From Medakamo hakoo (lineage: Eukaryota > Chlorophyta > Trebouxiophyceae > Coccomyxaceae): a DNA stretch of 64,000 bases. The translations under genes and the position numbers were made by a program. Location: NCBI GenBank assembly GCA_026636295.1, contig CP089464.1:434001-498000 (forward strand). Reading direction: 5' to 3'. Below, in pieces: positions 49,188 to 59,805 of this stretch. Under the pieces are notes generated by a model. The model searched no databases. It was not told the DNA's origin and saw only the letters and a program-made list of their open reading frames with translations. How positions within the stretch are numbered: position 1 is the first letter of the stretch; each line of letters opens with the position of its first letter.

Positions 49188-50210
49188 TCATTCCACCAAG
49201 CCCTTTAAATGCCACCCGCTCACGGCCGCCAGCCCCGCCGTCCATGCCGCCAGCGCGAAAAAGGGCAGCACCCCACCCGCGACTGGTTTTCCAGCCTTCA
49301 GCGCGGCGGCGGCTAGGGCGGACGCCGCGCCGGCCCCCAGCGCGCCGCCGACGACGCACCCGCGTGCAAGCGTCACGAAAGTGGACGCGCCCCCGCGGCC
49401 GCGCGCCAGTGCATCGGCCAGGACGCCCGTCGCCACAGACGCGAAGAGCGCGGACGCCGCGCCGCCGAACGCCAGCAACACGCGGACGGGCGGTGGGGCG
49501 GCGCGCTGGGCGGCGAGCGCGCCCGTGGCGACAAGGTAAAGCGCGCCGACGGCGCCGGCGGACGACAGGCCGCCGTACGCGCGGGCGAGCACGGGCGCGC
49601 CGGCGTCTAAAGACGCGGCCGTCGATAACGCCGCGGGCACGGCGCCGGGGGCGTCGGTGCCATACAGCCCGGCCGTGGCCACGGACGCGGCTGCCAACCC
49701 CGCCAGGCCGACCGCGGCCGCGGCCTTGTAGAGCGGCGCCAGGCCGGGCAGGCGTGGGGCGGACAGCGCAATGCCCGCACCCGTCAGCGCGGCGTACGCG
49801 GCCAGGCCCGCGGCGAGACGGGTGTACGTGGCGGAGGCGAGGCGGGCGGGCCCGACCCGGGCCGCGGCCCCGAGCGCGGCCGCGGCCGCGGCCGGCAGCG
49901 CGGCGCCCGCGCCCACCAACTGCGTGGCCGTCTGGATGTGTGCGCATGGACACGCGGCCAGCGCACTCGTCAGGAAGCTCGCGGGAGCGGAGACCTGGGC
50001 CGCGCAGCCGGCGGCCATGGCGGCGGACGCGAGGGGGAAGGCGACGCGGAGGGCGGTGAGCGCCGGGGTCGGCGCGGCGGCGTCAGCGTCAGACGATGCG
50101 GCCGCAGCCGGCGCCGCCCCCTGCTGCCGACGGCGCGACACGGAGGGCACGCTCCGCACGACGCCCGTCCGCACGCCTGGGTGCTGGGCCTTGACGGTGG
50201 TGGGGCGCAT
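49188..50210 (-). CDS. Multi-pass Ala-rich membrane protein, unknown
   Basis: 340 residues, single exon. The first 45 residues (VRTGVVRSVPSVSRRRQQ) are basic and Ser-rich, possibly a plastid or mitochondrial presequence. They are followed by about eight hydrophobic segments (for example LRVAFPLASAAMAAGCAAQV, LPFFALAAWTAGLAAVSGW). No charged catalytic motif stands out, apart from CPCAHIQTATQLVG early on. An A-run lies 12-17 bases before the ATG. I do not recognise the family. Divergent from SF3B2 with 197 bp between starts. A GGT trinucleotide repeat (about 49136-49160) lies just past the stop codon. Confidence 0.65.
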   Translation of the reverse strand: MRPTTVKAQHPGVRTGVVRSVPSVSRRRQQGAAPAAAASSDADAAAPTPALTALRVAFPLASAAMAAGCAAQVSAPASFLTSALAACPCAHIQTATQLVGAGAALPAAAAAALGAAARVGPARLASATYTRLAAGLAAYAALTGAGIALSAPRLPGLAPLYKAAAAVGLAGLAAASVATAGLYGTDAPGAVPAALSTAASLDAGAPVLARAYGGLSSAGAVGALYLVATGALAAQRAAPPPVRVLLAFGGAASALFASVATGVLADALARGRGGASTFVTLARGCVVGGALGAGAASALAAAALKAGKPVAGGVLPFFALAAWTAGLAAVSGWHLKGLVE

Positions 50211-50407
50211 GGTCGCGTCTTTTTTGTGTGCGCTCGCGAATTGTCTATGCTGAGCCGAGCGGAACGAGCCGAGCGTCCAAGCCTCAGACTCTTGTTTTCT
50301 CTCTCCGCTCGTTTTGCGCGAGAGCGTGCGTGCGGTGGGCAACACGTCGCGGCCGTCACACGCACGCACCCGCACTCCCACACACTCGGCCGCGCGAGGG
50401 AGACGAC

Positions 50408-52447
50408 ATGGCGGGCCAGGCCGCGGCGCCGCCCGCCGGCGACGGCCATGCCGCCGCCGCCGCCCAACTGAAAGACGCGCGCGCCGCGGCCGCGGCCGCC
50501 AAGAAAGCGGCACGCAAGAAGGCGGCCAAAGCGGCCAAGCGGTGAGTTGCTTGTGTGGGCGGGTGGGTGGTGGAAAAGCCCGCGCGGGCGGGGGGGGGCG
50601 GGAAGGGATCGGGCACGCCGCTCAAACCTGTTCCCACCCACAACCCAAAACCCAGCGACGTCGCCGCCGCCCGGGCCGCCCAGGCCGCCGCCGAGTCCGA
50701 CCGCGCAAAGCGGGCCGCCGGCTTCACCGTCAGCGCTGCGACGGTCGAGTACGTGCCGGAAGGGCTTGGCGGGAGCGGCGGCGACGCGATGATGGACGCG
50801 TCCGGCCCGGGCGCGTCTGACCTGGCGGACCTCCAGCGCGTCTTCGCCAAGTTCGCTGGCGCGGGCGGCGAGGGGGCCGCCGGCGCCGGCGAAGCACCGC
50901 CGGCCAAAGCTGCGTCCGACGATGACGACGGCGGCGGCGGCGGCGGCAGCGAGGACGAAGCGGACGACGCGTACGGGGCGGCGGCAGGCCACGCCGGCGG
51001 CCCCGAGTCCAAAGCATCGCGGCGCGCGCGCAAGGCTGACGCCGCGTCCCGGGTCGCGGCCCTGAAACGGTCGTGCGCCCGGCCCGATGTCGTGGAAGCC
51101 TGGGACACGACGGCGCCCGACCCGGAGCTGTTGGTGTCCCTGAAAGCCGCCCGCAACGCGGTGCCCGTCCCGCGCCACTGGTCGCAGAAGCGGGCCTACC
51201 TGGCCGGCAAGCGCGGGCTGGAGCGCCCGCCCTTTGAACTGCCCGCCTTCATCGCGGCGACGGGCGTCGGCGAGATGCGGGCGGCGTACGCCGAGAAGGA
51301 GGCGGCGGCGTCCCTGAAGTCGGCCGCCCGGGCGCGGGTGCGGCCCCGCGCGGGCAAGCTCGACCTGGACTACCAAGTCTTGCACGACGCATTTTTCGTG
51401 CACCAGACCAAGCCGCCGCTGTCCGGGTTTGGGCAGGTGTACTACGAGGGCAAGGAATTCGAGCCGGAGCCGCCCCTCGTCACGCCCGGCCGCCTGTCGG
51501 AGGAGTTGCGGGAGGCGCTGGGCATGCCGCCGTCCGACCCGCGCGCGCCGCCGCCGTTCCTTGTCTCCATGCAGCGGTGGGGGCCGCCGCCCTCCTACCC
51601 GCGCCTGGCCATCCCGGGCCTGTCCGCTCCGCTGCCGCCTGGCGCTGCGTACGGCTACCAGGCGGGCGGGTGGGGCAAGCCGCCCGTGAACGAGGCGGGG
51701 CGGCCCCTGTACGGCGACGCGTTTGGGGACGGGGTGTGGGCGGGCGCGCCGGCGGGGGGCGGGCCGGCGTCCGCCACGCCCGCCGACGACGAGCCCCCCC
51801 TCGACAAGACGGCCCGGTGGGGTGAGCTGGCGCCGGACGAGGAGGAAGAAGAGGAGGAGGAAGAGGAGGAGGAGGTGGCGGAAGAGCCGCCGGTGGAGGA
51901 GGAGGCGGAGGCCGCCGGCACGGCCACTGGCCTGGCGTCCGGCACGGCCACCCTGGCCGGCGCCGGCCTGGCGACGCCCGCGTCCCTGGACTTGCGCAAA
52001 GGCACGGAAAGCACGCTGGCCGGTGCTGGTGGCGCGCCCCCGCCCCCGGCCGGCCCGCCGCCGCCCCTGTACCGCGTCCTCGAGCAGAAGGCCGTGCCGC
52101 TGGGCGGTACCGCCCTCGTCGGGTCGGACCACGTGTACGCCATGCCGCCGTCGACGGCGCCCGCCGCCGCCGCCGCCGCTCCTGGCACCAAGAAGGGCAA
52201 AGCGCCTGGCGGCCCGCAAGGCACGGCGGTGGCGCTGGACCCGGCGGCGCTGGAAGGGTTGGACGAGGCTGGCGTGGCGGCGCTGGCCGCCGCGCGCGCG
52301 GCCGCAGACGGCGCGGCCGGCGCGGGCGGCGGCCGGTCTGATTTCTCGGACTTGGTGGCGGCGCAAGCCGTGGCGGCCAAGCGCAAGGCCGCTGCCAAAG
52401 CGGATGCCAAAGCGGCGAAGAGCAAGGAGAAGGAGTTTAAGTTTTGA
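50408..52447 (+). CDS. Splicing factor 3B subunit 2 (SF3b145/CUS1)
   Basis: Exons 50408-50541 and 50656-52447, 641 residues; donor GTGAGT, acceptor AACCCAG, phase 2. The DUF382 core is unmistakable: LKRSCARPDVVEAWDTTAPD, LLVSLKAARNAVPVPRHWSQ, KRAYLAGKRGLERPPFELP, LDYQVLHDAFFVHQTKPPL. The PSP domain follows: QRWGPPPSYPRLAIPGLSAP and GYQAGGWGKPPVNEAGRPLY, GDAFG. An acidic run of Glu (WGELAPDEEEEEEEEEEEE) matches the human arrangement. The human N-terminal SAP domain is absent, making this shorter (human about 895). U2 snRNP component that binds near the branch site. An N-terminal Ala/Lys-rich helix replaces the usual extension. Confidence 0.95.
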
Positions 52448-52585
52448 GGGCGGGGGCGCGGGCGTGGAGGGAGGTGTGTTAGAAACCAAAACTCAAAAAA
52501 TCAACGGTGGGGTGGATGGGATGGGAAACACGGCGACAACCCCGGCGGGCAACTTTCCCCCCCACACACACACATACACACACTC

Positions 52586-53975
52586 TCAAGCCTTCTTCGC
52601 CCGGGCCGCCAGGCCCGAAAACAGGCGCGCCCGGCCGGCCTCCCCACCCCCACCACCACCAGCGCCGCCCGGCCCACCCGGCGGCTTTTTGAGGACGAGC
52701 AAGTGCATGGGCGTGAAGATGCCGGCCTCCCCGCCGGCGACGAGCGCGACGGCCGCGCCGACGAGCATGTCGTGGACGGGGACCAGGCCGCGGGGGGCGA
52801 GGCCCAGGCCCGCCACGACCCGGACCATGAGCCCGTTGAAGCGCATGGCCCAGCCGCGCTGCATCCAGGCCAGGCGGGCGTACCAGGACCCACACGGGTT
52901 GCCGGGTGCGGCCGCCATGTCATAGGACAGCTCGACGTCAAAGCCCGCGGCCCGGGCGGCCGCTTCTGCCTCGGACGGCGAGCGCATGGACGGCAGGGAG
53001 TTGCCGTAGTTGACGGCCGCCAAGATCGCGGCGTGCCGGTCGTTGGCCGGGTCGTAGGCTGTCGTGGACAGCCACTCGTACGACACAAACGTGCCACCTG
53101 GCTTCAGGACGCGGAAGATCTCAGAGTAGACCTCCTCCAGCACGGGCGCGTGGCACGTGGCTTCCACCGCGTACGCCGCGTCGAACGACCCGTCCGGGAA
53201 CGGCAGGTCCAAAAAGTTGGCCTCCACCGCGGTCGCGAGGCCGTCCAGCCCATACTTTTTGTTCAGGGCGTTCGCGCGGCGCACCTGGTAGGCATTGATG
53301 GTCACGCCCGTCACGGTCGCGCCCGTCGTGGCCGCGACCATGCGCATGGGCCCGCCGACGCCGCAGCCGCAGTCCAGGACGGCCGCGCCGGGGCCGACGC
53401 GCAGCAGGCCGGCCAGGCGGCCCTCGTATGCGGCCTCGCGCTCCGCCTCGCGCGCCCGGTGCGGGTAGCCTGGAGAGAAGTGGAAGGACTGGCCCCACCC
53501 CAGCTCGTAAAAGCTGGTGACGAGGTCGTAAAACTGTTGGTCGACGCGCGTGACGAGAAGTGGGGGTTTTTTCGAGGGTGTGTATGTGAGTGTGTCTGAG
53601 TGGGGGGTGCGCGGGCCGCGGCGGGGTGGCGGGCGGAAGGAGAGCGTGCGGCGGGCGCGTGGTCCGGGGGTCGGGCCGAAAATATCACGCCCGCCCGCCC
53701 CTCACCTGGTCCACCACCGCCGGCACGCCGCCTTCCGTGGGAGCCTCCGTCATACCGCCAGACGCTGGCGCGGCGCCCGTGCCTCCGAACGCCCGGTCGT
53801 AGCGGGCGTCAAATGCGGCGCGCGCCGCTTTGCCCGGCGTCGAGCCAGTGTTGAGCTCGCGCACAAATCTGAGCAGGGCTTTCAGAAACAGCACGCCCGC
53901 CAACAGGGCGGGCACAGCCAGGAACATGGCTGGCGACACAGCGGATTTGGCCTCGGGTGCGGCAAAAGGGAACAT
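52586..53975 (-). CDS. Sterol C24-methyltransferase
   Basis: Exon 1 complement 53706-53975, exon 2 complement 52586-53533, 405 residues; donor GTGAGG, acceptor GACCAACAG, phase 0. The N-terminal membrane anchor is AMFLAVPALLAGVLFLKALL. The SMT region I signature arises across the splice junction (VVDQ^FYDLVTSFYELGWGQ, SFHFSP). The SAM-binding motif is LDCGCGVGGPMR, region III VEATCHAPVLEEVYSEIFRV, and LKPGGTFVSYEWL follows. A Gly-rich tail ([12 protein letters not shown]) precedes the end. The enzyme transfers methyl from SAM to the Δ24 sterol side chain in the ER. It lies 302 bp downstream of the DHCR24-like reductase gene on the same strand. Confidence 0.95.
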
Positions 53976-54277
53976 GGGCGCGTCGGCGGCGGGCTCACCC
54001 TCTCGCTGCGCAGTGGCCAGGAAATGCCAGGAATAGACTAGCACACACTGGCAGCAGCGAATCCCCCCCCCCTCCTGTTCCACATCCTTCCCCGCGACCC
54101 TCCCTCCCGAAAACGACGCGGACGCGCACTAAACCCCGCATAAAATGCCTCTCTCTCTCTCTCATTCGTCACACATGAAACAACTCGAAAAAAATGGAAT
54201 GACTCACCCCCCAGCGTCACTTTTTACCTCTCCCATGTCTCCATTTCCATCCCACACCCTCCCACCGGCCGCGGTCC
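53976..54277. other. Intergenic between DHCR24-like and sterol methyltransferase genes
   Basis: 302 bp, containing the 3' UTR of the upstream gene and the promoter/leader of the methyltransferase; a C-run at about 54064-54073 and a CT repeat near 54149-54161. Nothing else seen. Confidence 0.5.
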
Positions 54278-56542
54278 TCACTCCTCCCGCCGCACCGTCC
54301 GCCGCCGCGGGCTCGTCGCCCGGCGGGCGCCGCCCGCACGCGGCGACACCGCGACAGCCTTCTCACCGGCTTCAACCTTCTTCCGCTCCGCCGCGGCGGA
54401 CGCAGCCTCGGCGGACACGGCCTTGGGTGGCAGGCTCCCGTACGCCTCCATGCCCGTGTGGTGGACGCCCACGTAGCGGTGCAGGCACCGCGGCAGGCAC
54501 AGCTCCGCCCAGATGGAGGCGTACCAGGGCACCATGGGCTTCCAGGCCGCCAGGAGCGACGCGTGCTTGGCGCCGGACAGCCGGGCCCGGCGGGCGTCGC
54601 CCAGCAGGAGCTTGGCAGGCGCGTCAGGGAACGAAAAGTCGCCGGCCCGCCCGCCCGGCGCGGCCGCGTACTGCTTGCGGGCGGCGCCGTACGCCTCCAT
54701 GTTGAAGAGCGCGTCAAACTCGGCGGGGGTGTAGTACGACTGGGCGTACAGCATCTTGCGCCCGCCCCGCTCCGTGGCGGCCGCCTCCAGCGCGCGGTTG
54801 ATCAGGACGGGGTCCGTCGCGCCGCCCGCGCCGCCGTGCGGCAGGCCGTACACGCCCACGTTGATCCAGACGCAGCCGGGCGTGGAGGTGGAGTAGGGGA
54901 AGCCAAAGCCGGCGCCGCCCGACCCGGGCAGGCGGACGTGGCGGACGGGGCACAGCCAGAGCGGCCAAATGCCGAGCACGGCGGGCGGCGCGGTCGCGTC
55001 GCGCACAAAGCTCGCAGCCGCGGCCGCGGACGGCAGGATGAAGTCCTGGACGACGTAGCAGCGGGCAATGGTCTCGTCGCCGACCCGGTGCAGGATGCGG
55101 TACAGCTGGCGGGTGGTCCCGATCCACGCGTACTTGACGCGGATGGGCCAGGACGGGCCCGGGCGGGACGGCGGGGCGGCGGGCGGCGCGGACGCGGGCG
55201 CGCTGCCCGCCTTGCGCTTGACCGCCTTGTCCGCCCGCGCGGCGGCCAGCCGCTCCAGGAAGCCCGTCCCCGGGTACGCGGACCCGTCAGCCTCCTTCCA
55301 CGCCGCCCGGCCGTAGAAGGTCTGCAGGCCGTGGCGGGCCATCCAAAACGCGCCCCGGTCAAAGCGGAACAGGTAATCCTCCGTGGGCAGCGTTTCGACG
55401 CGGACGACGCCCGGGTAGTCGCGCGGGCCCAGCATGCCCGGCCCGCGCGGGCCGGCCACGCCCTTGGCCGCGATGAGTTTGGCCCACGCCGCCTTCCAGG
55501 CGGGGCCGGACATGGCGGGCGCCGTCCGCGCAATGTCGGCCAGGTGCCAGAAAAACCAGGGCGCGCTGCGCGACGCGCGCAGTTCCAGGAGGGGCGCGTC
55601 TTCGGTCGGGCCCTCGGACGGTTGGGCCAGCACGACGATGGCGGAGTCGTCGGACAGCGCCACGCCGTCCAAGAAGTCGGGCGGGGCGACAAGCGGCGTG
55701 GGCGCCGTCGTGACGGGCGCGGCGTCGCCCGTGGGGACGGGGCGCAGCGGCGAGGTCGCCGCCGCTTTGGCAAGCGCTTTGGACGGCGGCGGCACGGACG
55801 GCCCGCCGCCGTCGGACAGGGCCTCCAACGCCGCCGTCGCCGCGTCGACGGAGCCCAGGTGCAGGTACGACACCGTCACGAAGGGCGGCGCGCGCTCGAT
55901 GCGCAGGGCCAGGCGGGTGATGACGCCGAGCGAGCCAAAGCCCGTCGCCGCGGACGCAAACAGGTCGGGGTGGTGGGACCGGGACACGCCCTGGATGAAG
56001 GCCCCGTCGCCCGTGATGACGTCAAACTCGACGACCGTGTCCAGGACGGAGCCGGCGCGGTGGGAGGTCGACTCAATGCCGCCCCCCGAGAACGCGCCAC
56101 CGGCCGTGATGCCGGGGAACTCGGGGACGACGGCGGGGACCCACCCGCGCGCGAGGGCCTGGCGCGCGAGCTCGTCTTGGGGCACCGACGGCTCGACGTG
56201 CAGCAATTCGGCGACCGGGTCCAGGGCGATGACGCCGTCCAGAGCCGACACGTCGACCGCCGTCACGCCGACGCCAGACTTGTACGCGGCTTCCAGCGTG
56301 CGGTTGGAGTCGGCGTGGCCGCCGCGCGAACGGTTGAGGACGACGCGCTGGCCCGGCTTGCGACGCGCGGCCCACGCGCCGAACGCGGCGCGCACGGCCG
56401 CGACGTCGCGGCGGTGGGCGGCCCAGCCCTTGAGGGGTGGAGGCGGCACGGTGCGCCGCTTCTCAAAGGCGATGCGGTAGACCAGGAAGCCGACCACCCA
56501 GGCCGCCCAGGCGTAGAAGAGCGTGGCGGGCGTGAGCTGCAT
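54278..56542 (-). CDS. FAD-dependent Δ24-sterol reductase-like protein (DHCR24/DWF1 type)
   Basis: 754 residues, single exon, well above the 516-560 of typical DHCR24/DWF1. N-terminal anchor LFYAWAAWVVGFLVYRIAF. FAD-binding PCMH region includes VEPSVPQDELARQALARGW, EFPGITAGGAFSGGGIESTS and HRAGSVLDTVVEFDVITGDG, followed by FGSLGVITRLALRI. The C-terminal half has YVVQDFILPSAAAAASFV, IWPLWLCPVRHVRLP, INVGVYGLP and GGRKMLYAQSYYTPAEFDAL, which line up with the DHCR24 cap. A large Pro/Ala-rich insertion (about 255-330) and a C-terminal extension are extra. Known enzymes reduce the Δ24 or Δ24(28) sterol bond; substrate here is inferred from family and from the adjacent methyltransferase. Eight or more A precede the ATG. 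Confidence 0.85.
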   Translation of the reverse strand: MQLTPATLFYAWAAWVVGFLVYRIAFEKRRTVPPPPLKGWAAHRRDVAAVRAAFGAWAARRKPGQRVVLNRSRGGHADSNRTLEAAYKSGVGVTAVDVSALDGVIALDPVAELLHVEPSVPQDELARQALARGWVPAVVPEFPGITAGGAFSGGGIESTSHRAGSVLDTVVEFDVITGDGAFIQGVSRSHHPDLFASAATGFGSLGVITRLALRIERAPPFVTVSYLHLGSVDAATAALEALSDGGGPSVPPPSKALAKAAATSPLRPVPTGDAAPVTTAPTPLVAPPDFLDGVALSDDSAIVVLAQPSEGPTEDAPLLELRASRSAPWFFWHLADIARTAPAMSGPAWKAAWAKLIAAKGVAGPRGPGMLGPRDYPGVVRVETLPTEDYLFRFDRGAFWMARHGLQTFYGRAAWKEADGSAYPGTGFLERLAAARADKAVKRKAGSAPASAPPAAPPSRPGPSWPIRVKYAWIGTTRQLYRILHRVGDETIARCYVVQDFILPSAAAAASFVRDATAPPAVLGIWPLWLCPVRHVRLPGSGGAGFGFPYSTSTPGCVWINVGVYGLPHGGAGGATDPVLINRALEAAATERGGRKMLYAQSYYTPAEFDALFNMEAYGAARKQYAAAPGGRAGDFSFPDAPAKLLLGDARRARLSGAKHASLLAAWKPMVPWYASIWAELCLPRCLHRYVGVHHTGMEAYGSLPPKAVSAEAASAAAERKKVEAGEKAVAVSPRAGGARRATSPRRRTVRREE

Positions 56543-57062
56543 TTTTTTTGCTCTCGCGTTGCTTGGGCGCTGCCCGATCGCTCGCGCTCGCCGCGGCCTG
56601 AAGCAAGGGGGATCCACGCGCGAGCGCGGTCAGCAACGCACGCCGCTGACAAGTCCAGACGCGTCCGCACCCGCCCGAGAAGAAGGCGAGGGACGAATGT
56701 GCGGTGGATGAGAGAGGCGCGTGAGAAGAAAAAGACCGCCCGTGTTTTTTTCGTGGTCTGCCTAGCCGCAGCGGCGCGACCCTCCCCAACCCACGCCAGT
56801 GCTTGCGAGACTGCGACGACTGATGACAGACAACAACACTCCGACCGGCACGCAGACACGCACTCCAACACAAACACACGCTCGACAAACACTCCAGCGC
56901 ACACACGCACACAAACCTCCCACTCAACCCGCAGTGTTGCTCTCTCCCCCTCTCCGTCGGCGACCCTCTCTGCCCCGCCCCTCACCCACCACTCCAGCGC
57001 GCAAGTGCTTTTCATCTCCACCCCTCTGTTGCTTCGCGTTGCGTTTTTCATTTCTCTCTCTC
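56543..57062. other. Intergenic between Pumilio and DHCR24-like genes
   Basis: 520 bp with CA-rich stretches (about 56850-56915) and a CT repeat just past the Pumilio stop. Presumed Pumilio 3' UTR and DHCR24-like promoter; no other feature. Confidence 0.5.
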
Positions 57063-58548
57063 TCACGCCGCCACCGCCGCGCCGGCCAGCCCTTGGCCCG
57101 CACCAGCTGCCTCCGCCTCCCCTGCCTCGAAAGCCTCAGGGTCCGCCGCCGCCGCGGCCTCCACTAAATGGCGGCCGTGCGGCGACGCGCGCAGGCCGCC
57201 GGCCGCGCCGCCCGCCGCCCGGCCGACGGCCCGGGCCAGCGTGGCCGCCTGAGCAGGGGTGCCCGCGCCCAGGGCCCGCTGCAGGACGTAGTTGCCGTAC
57301 GCGTCGGCCATGGTGTCGGCGAGCGACGGGATGGAAGGCGAGCAGCCACCGCCGCCACCGCCGCCGCCGCCGCCGCCCGCGCCTCCCTCCTCGTCCAACA
57401 GCGCCGCGACCAGCGCGGCCCGGTCGTCCGGGCTGCCGCCGCGCAGGCAGGCTTCCAGCACGTTGCTGCCCGCCCGGTGCGCGGCCAGGGACCGGACGTG
57501 CGCGCGACCGGACGACGCGCCGCCGACGAGCGCGCGCACGAGGGCGCACCGGTCGGCCGGCGCCCCGGCGCACGCGAGGTGTTGCAGCGCGTAATTGCCG
57601 TACGCGTCGAGGGCCAGGGCCGGCGCGGCGTCCAGCAGGGCCGCCCGGGCGGCCGGCACGCAGGCGTGCGACTCCAGCGGCGGGGGGAGGGGGGGCGCCT
57701 CCCCGCACCCGCACCCGCCCCCGCCCTCCCCACCCCCGCCCTCCTCGTGCGCGAGCAGGGCTTGGAGGACGCGGCACCCGTACGGGTGGGCCGCGAGCAC
57801 CAGGGCGGCCGGGCCCGGGTCGCAGCGCGCGGTGTCCGCCGCGGACGGAGACCGGGACGGCAGGGCCAGGGGTGGGGCGGGCGGGCGGGGCGGGCGGTGG
57901 GAGGGCGGAGCGGAGGCGTCGGCCGCCGTGGTGGGGGCAGGCAGCGGCGGCGCGGCCGCGCCGCCGCCGCCCTCCGCCCCGCCGCCCGCCTCTCCGCCGC
58001 CTCCCACGCCACACAACAGCGCGGCCGCCGCCACCGCCCGGGCCAGGCTCCCGCCCGTCGCCACGACTTTTTGAAGGACGTGGTTGCCGTTGCGGTCGCC
58101 GACGAGCGACGGCGCGTGGAGCGCGAGCGCGCCGGCCAGCCGCGACGCCGGGCCGGGCGGCGCCGCGCCCAGCACGGCCTGCAGGACGCGGCACCCGTGC
58201 GGATCGGTCGCCAGGGCAAGCGCGCACGGCGCCAGGGCGTCCGCCGCCGCCCCGACCCTCTCCCCGTCCACGCGCTCGACGAGACGTTGCAGGACGTAGT
58301 TGGCGAAGGGGTGGGCCGCCAGGGCCGGCAGGCCGCCGTCGGCCGACAGCTCGTCGAAGAGCGCCGCGGCCGCGGCCGGCGGCTCGCCCGCGCCCGGCGC
58401 CAGGCGGCCCTGCAGCAGGCGGGCGCCCGCCTGGTCCCGGGCCAACGCGGCGGCCGAGCCGGCCAGCGCGGACAGCATGGGCGGCGCGGGCGGCGGTGGG
58501 GCGGCCGACGCGCCGCGGCCGCGGCGGGCCTGGGCGGGGCGCCCATCA

Positions 58549-58580
<32 letters not shown>

Positions 58581-59805
58581 CCCACTCCCACTCCCACTCC
58601 CGCCGCTGCCGTCCGAGGCGGTCGGCGACGATCCGGACGAGGGCGTGGACGCGGGCGCGGGCGCGGCTTCCCGCAGCGGAGCGGGCGTGGCGGTGAGGGC
58701 GGTGGCGGGGGCGACGCCGCCCTCGCCAGGCGTGGGCGGGCCAACAGATGGCGGGTGCTGCGGTGCGCGCCCGCCCTTGGGTGCGGGCGTCGCAGCGGCG
58801 GCGGCGGCGGCGCCGCCGCACCCGGCCAGCGCCGCCGCCATGGCGGCGGCGGCCATGGCGCCCGCCTGCTGGCCGGGCGCAGTCCAGGGGCGGCCGCCGC
58901 CGCCGCCGCCGTGGCGGGGGTGGTGGTGGTGGCGGCCGCCGCCGCCGCCGTTCCACCCGCCGCCGCTCGTCGTGCGGCGCTGCCGCGGCGGTGGCGGTGG
59001 CGGTGCTGCTGCGCCGTACCCGTACGAGCCGGCCGCCGCGGGCGGGTACGCGGCGGCGAGAGGGAGGACCTGTCGTCGAGCGTGGGGAGACAGGGGGGGT
59101 GAGCGGCCGGTGTTTTTTCGAAAAAAAAAACAGGGGAGGCAGGTTTCCTTCGTCCTGCCCACCCCCCCCCCCAAAGAGGGCCCTCTCACCTGGTACCCGT
59201 ACTCCGGTGACGCGTAGTAGATCAGGCCGCCCGGGCCCGCGTAGACGAGCGGGGCGGCAGCCGCGCCGGGCGTGGGCTGTTGTGTTTGGGGAGAGAGAGA
59301 GGAGAGCGGGGAGACAGTCAGAGCTGTCGCTTTTTCGGCCGCCCGTCCGCGGCCGTCATCATCGATTTTCCGCCTCCGCGTTCACGGCGTTAGGTGACAA
59401 TGCTCGTGCGCGTCGCAGGCGGTGTGGAAAAGTAGAGGGAGGCACGGCAAGCCGGGGGAAAGGCGGAAAGGTGGAGGGGGCAGCGCCCCACCCTGTGCAA
59501 CGTGGGACATGGTCGCGCGGCCGAATGCGCGGACGGCCGGGCGCTTCCCCTCGCGCGCGTTCCCGCCGCCCCCCAAACGCCGCATCCCACCGCCGCGCCC
59601 GCACCTGGTAGTATGGCATGTAGCCGGCCACCCCCATGGCCAGCTGAGCCGGGTGGTGAGCGGTCGGCGGCATGTAGACGGCCGGCGGTGCGACGCCGCC
59701 ACCAAATGCGGTCGGGTGGTGGTGGTGGAGCGAGTGCGGGCCGGCCAGCTCGGGCGATGGGTCGCGGCCGGCGTACCCGTCCATGCCGAACGGTGGGCCG
59801 TCCAT
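57063..59805 (-). CDS. Pumilio (PUF) RNA-binding protein
   Basis: Exons complement 59605-59805, 59190-59276 and 57063-59069, all phase 0, 764 residues. Exon 1 begins with an ATG directly after a CCCCCAG acceptor, so a 5' UTR intron or an upstream coding exon exists; a possible MFFLGAAASTA exon ending at a GTACCT lies near 59933. The N-terminal 430 residues are Gly/Pro/His/Tyr-rich and disordered. The PUM-HD (about 430-750) has eight repeats whose base-reading residues run GARLLQ, FANYVLQ, GCRVLQ, GNHVLQ, GCRVLQ, GNYALQ, GSNVLE, GNYVLQ. This is the classical code that predicts binding of UGUANAUA. Low-complexity Gly/Pro insertions sit between repeats 4 and 5 and between 7 and 8. Confidence 0.93.

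Noticed and set aside
54458-58696. A 4.2 kb plus-strand open frame (about 1400 codons)
   Set aside because: It lies antisense to the DHCR24-like and Pumilio genes, both supported by clear domains. The translation is Arg/Pro/Gly low complexity with no motif. Long antisense frames are expected in very GC-rich coding DNA because stop codons are rare.
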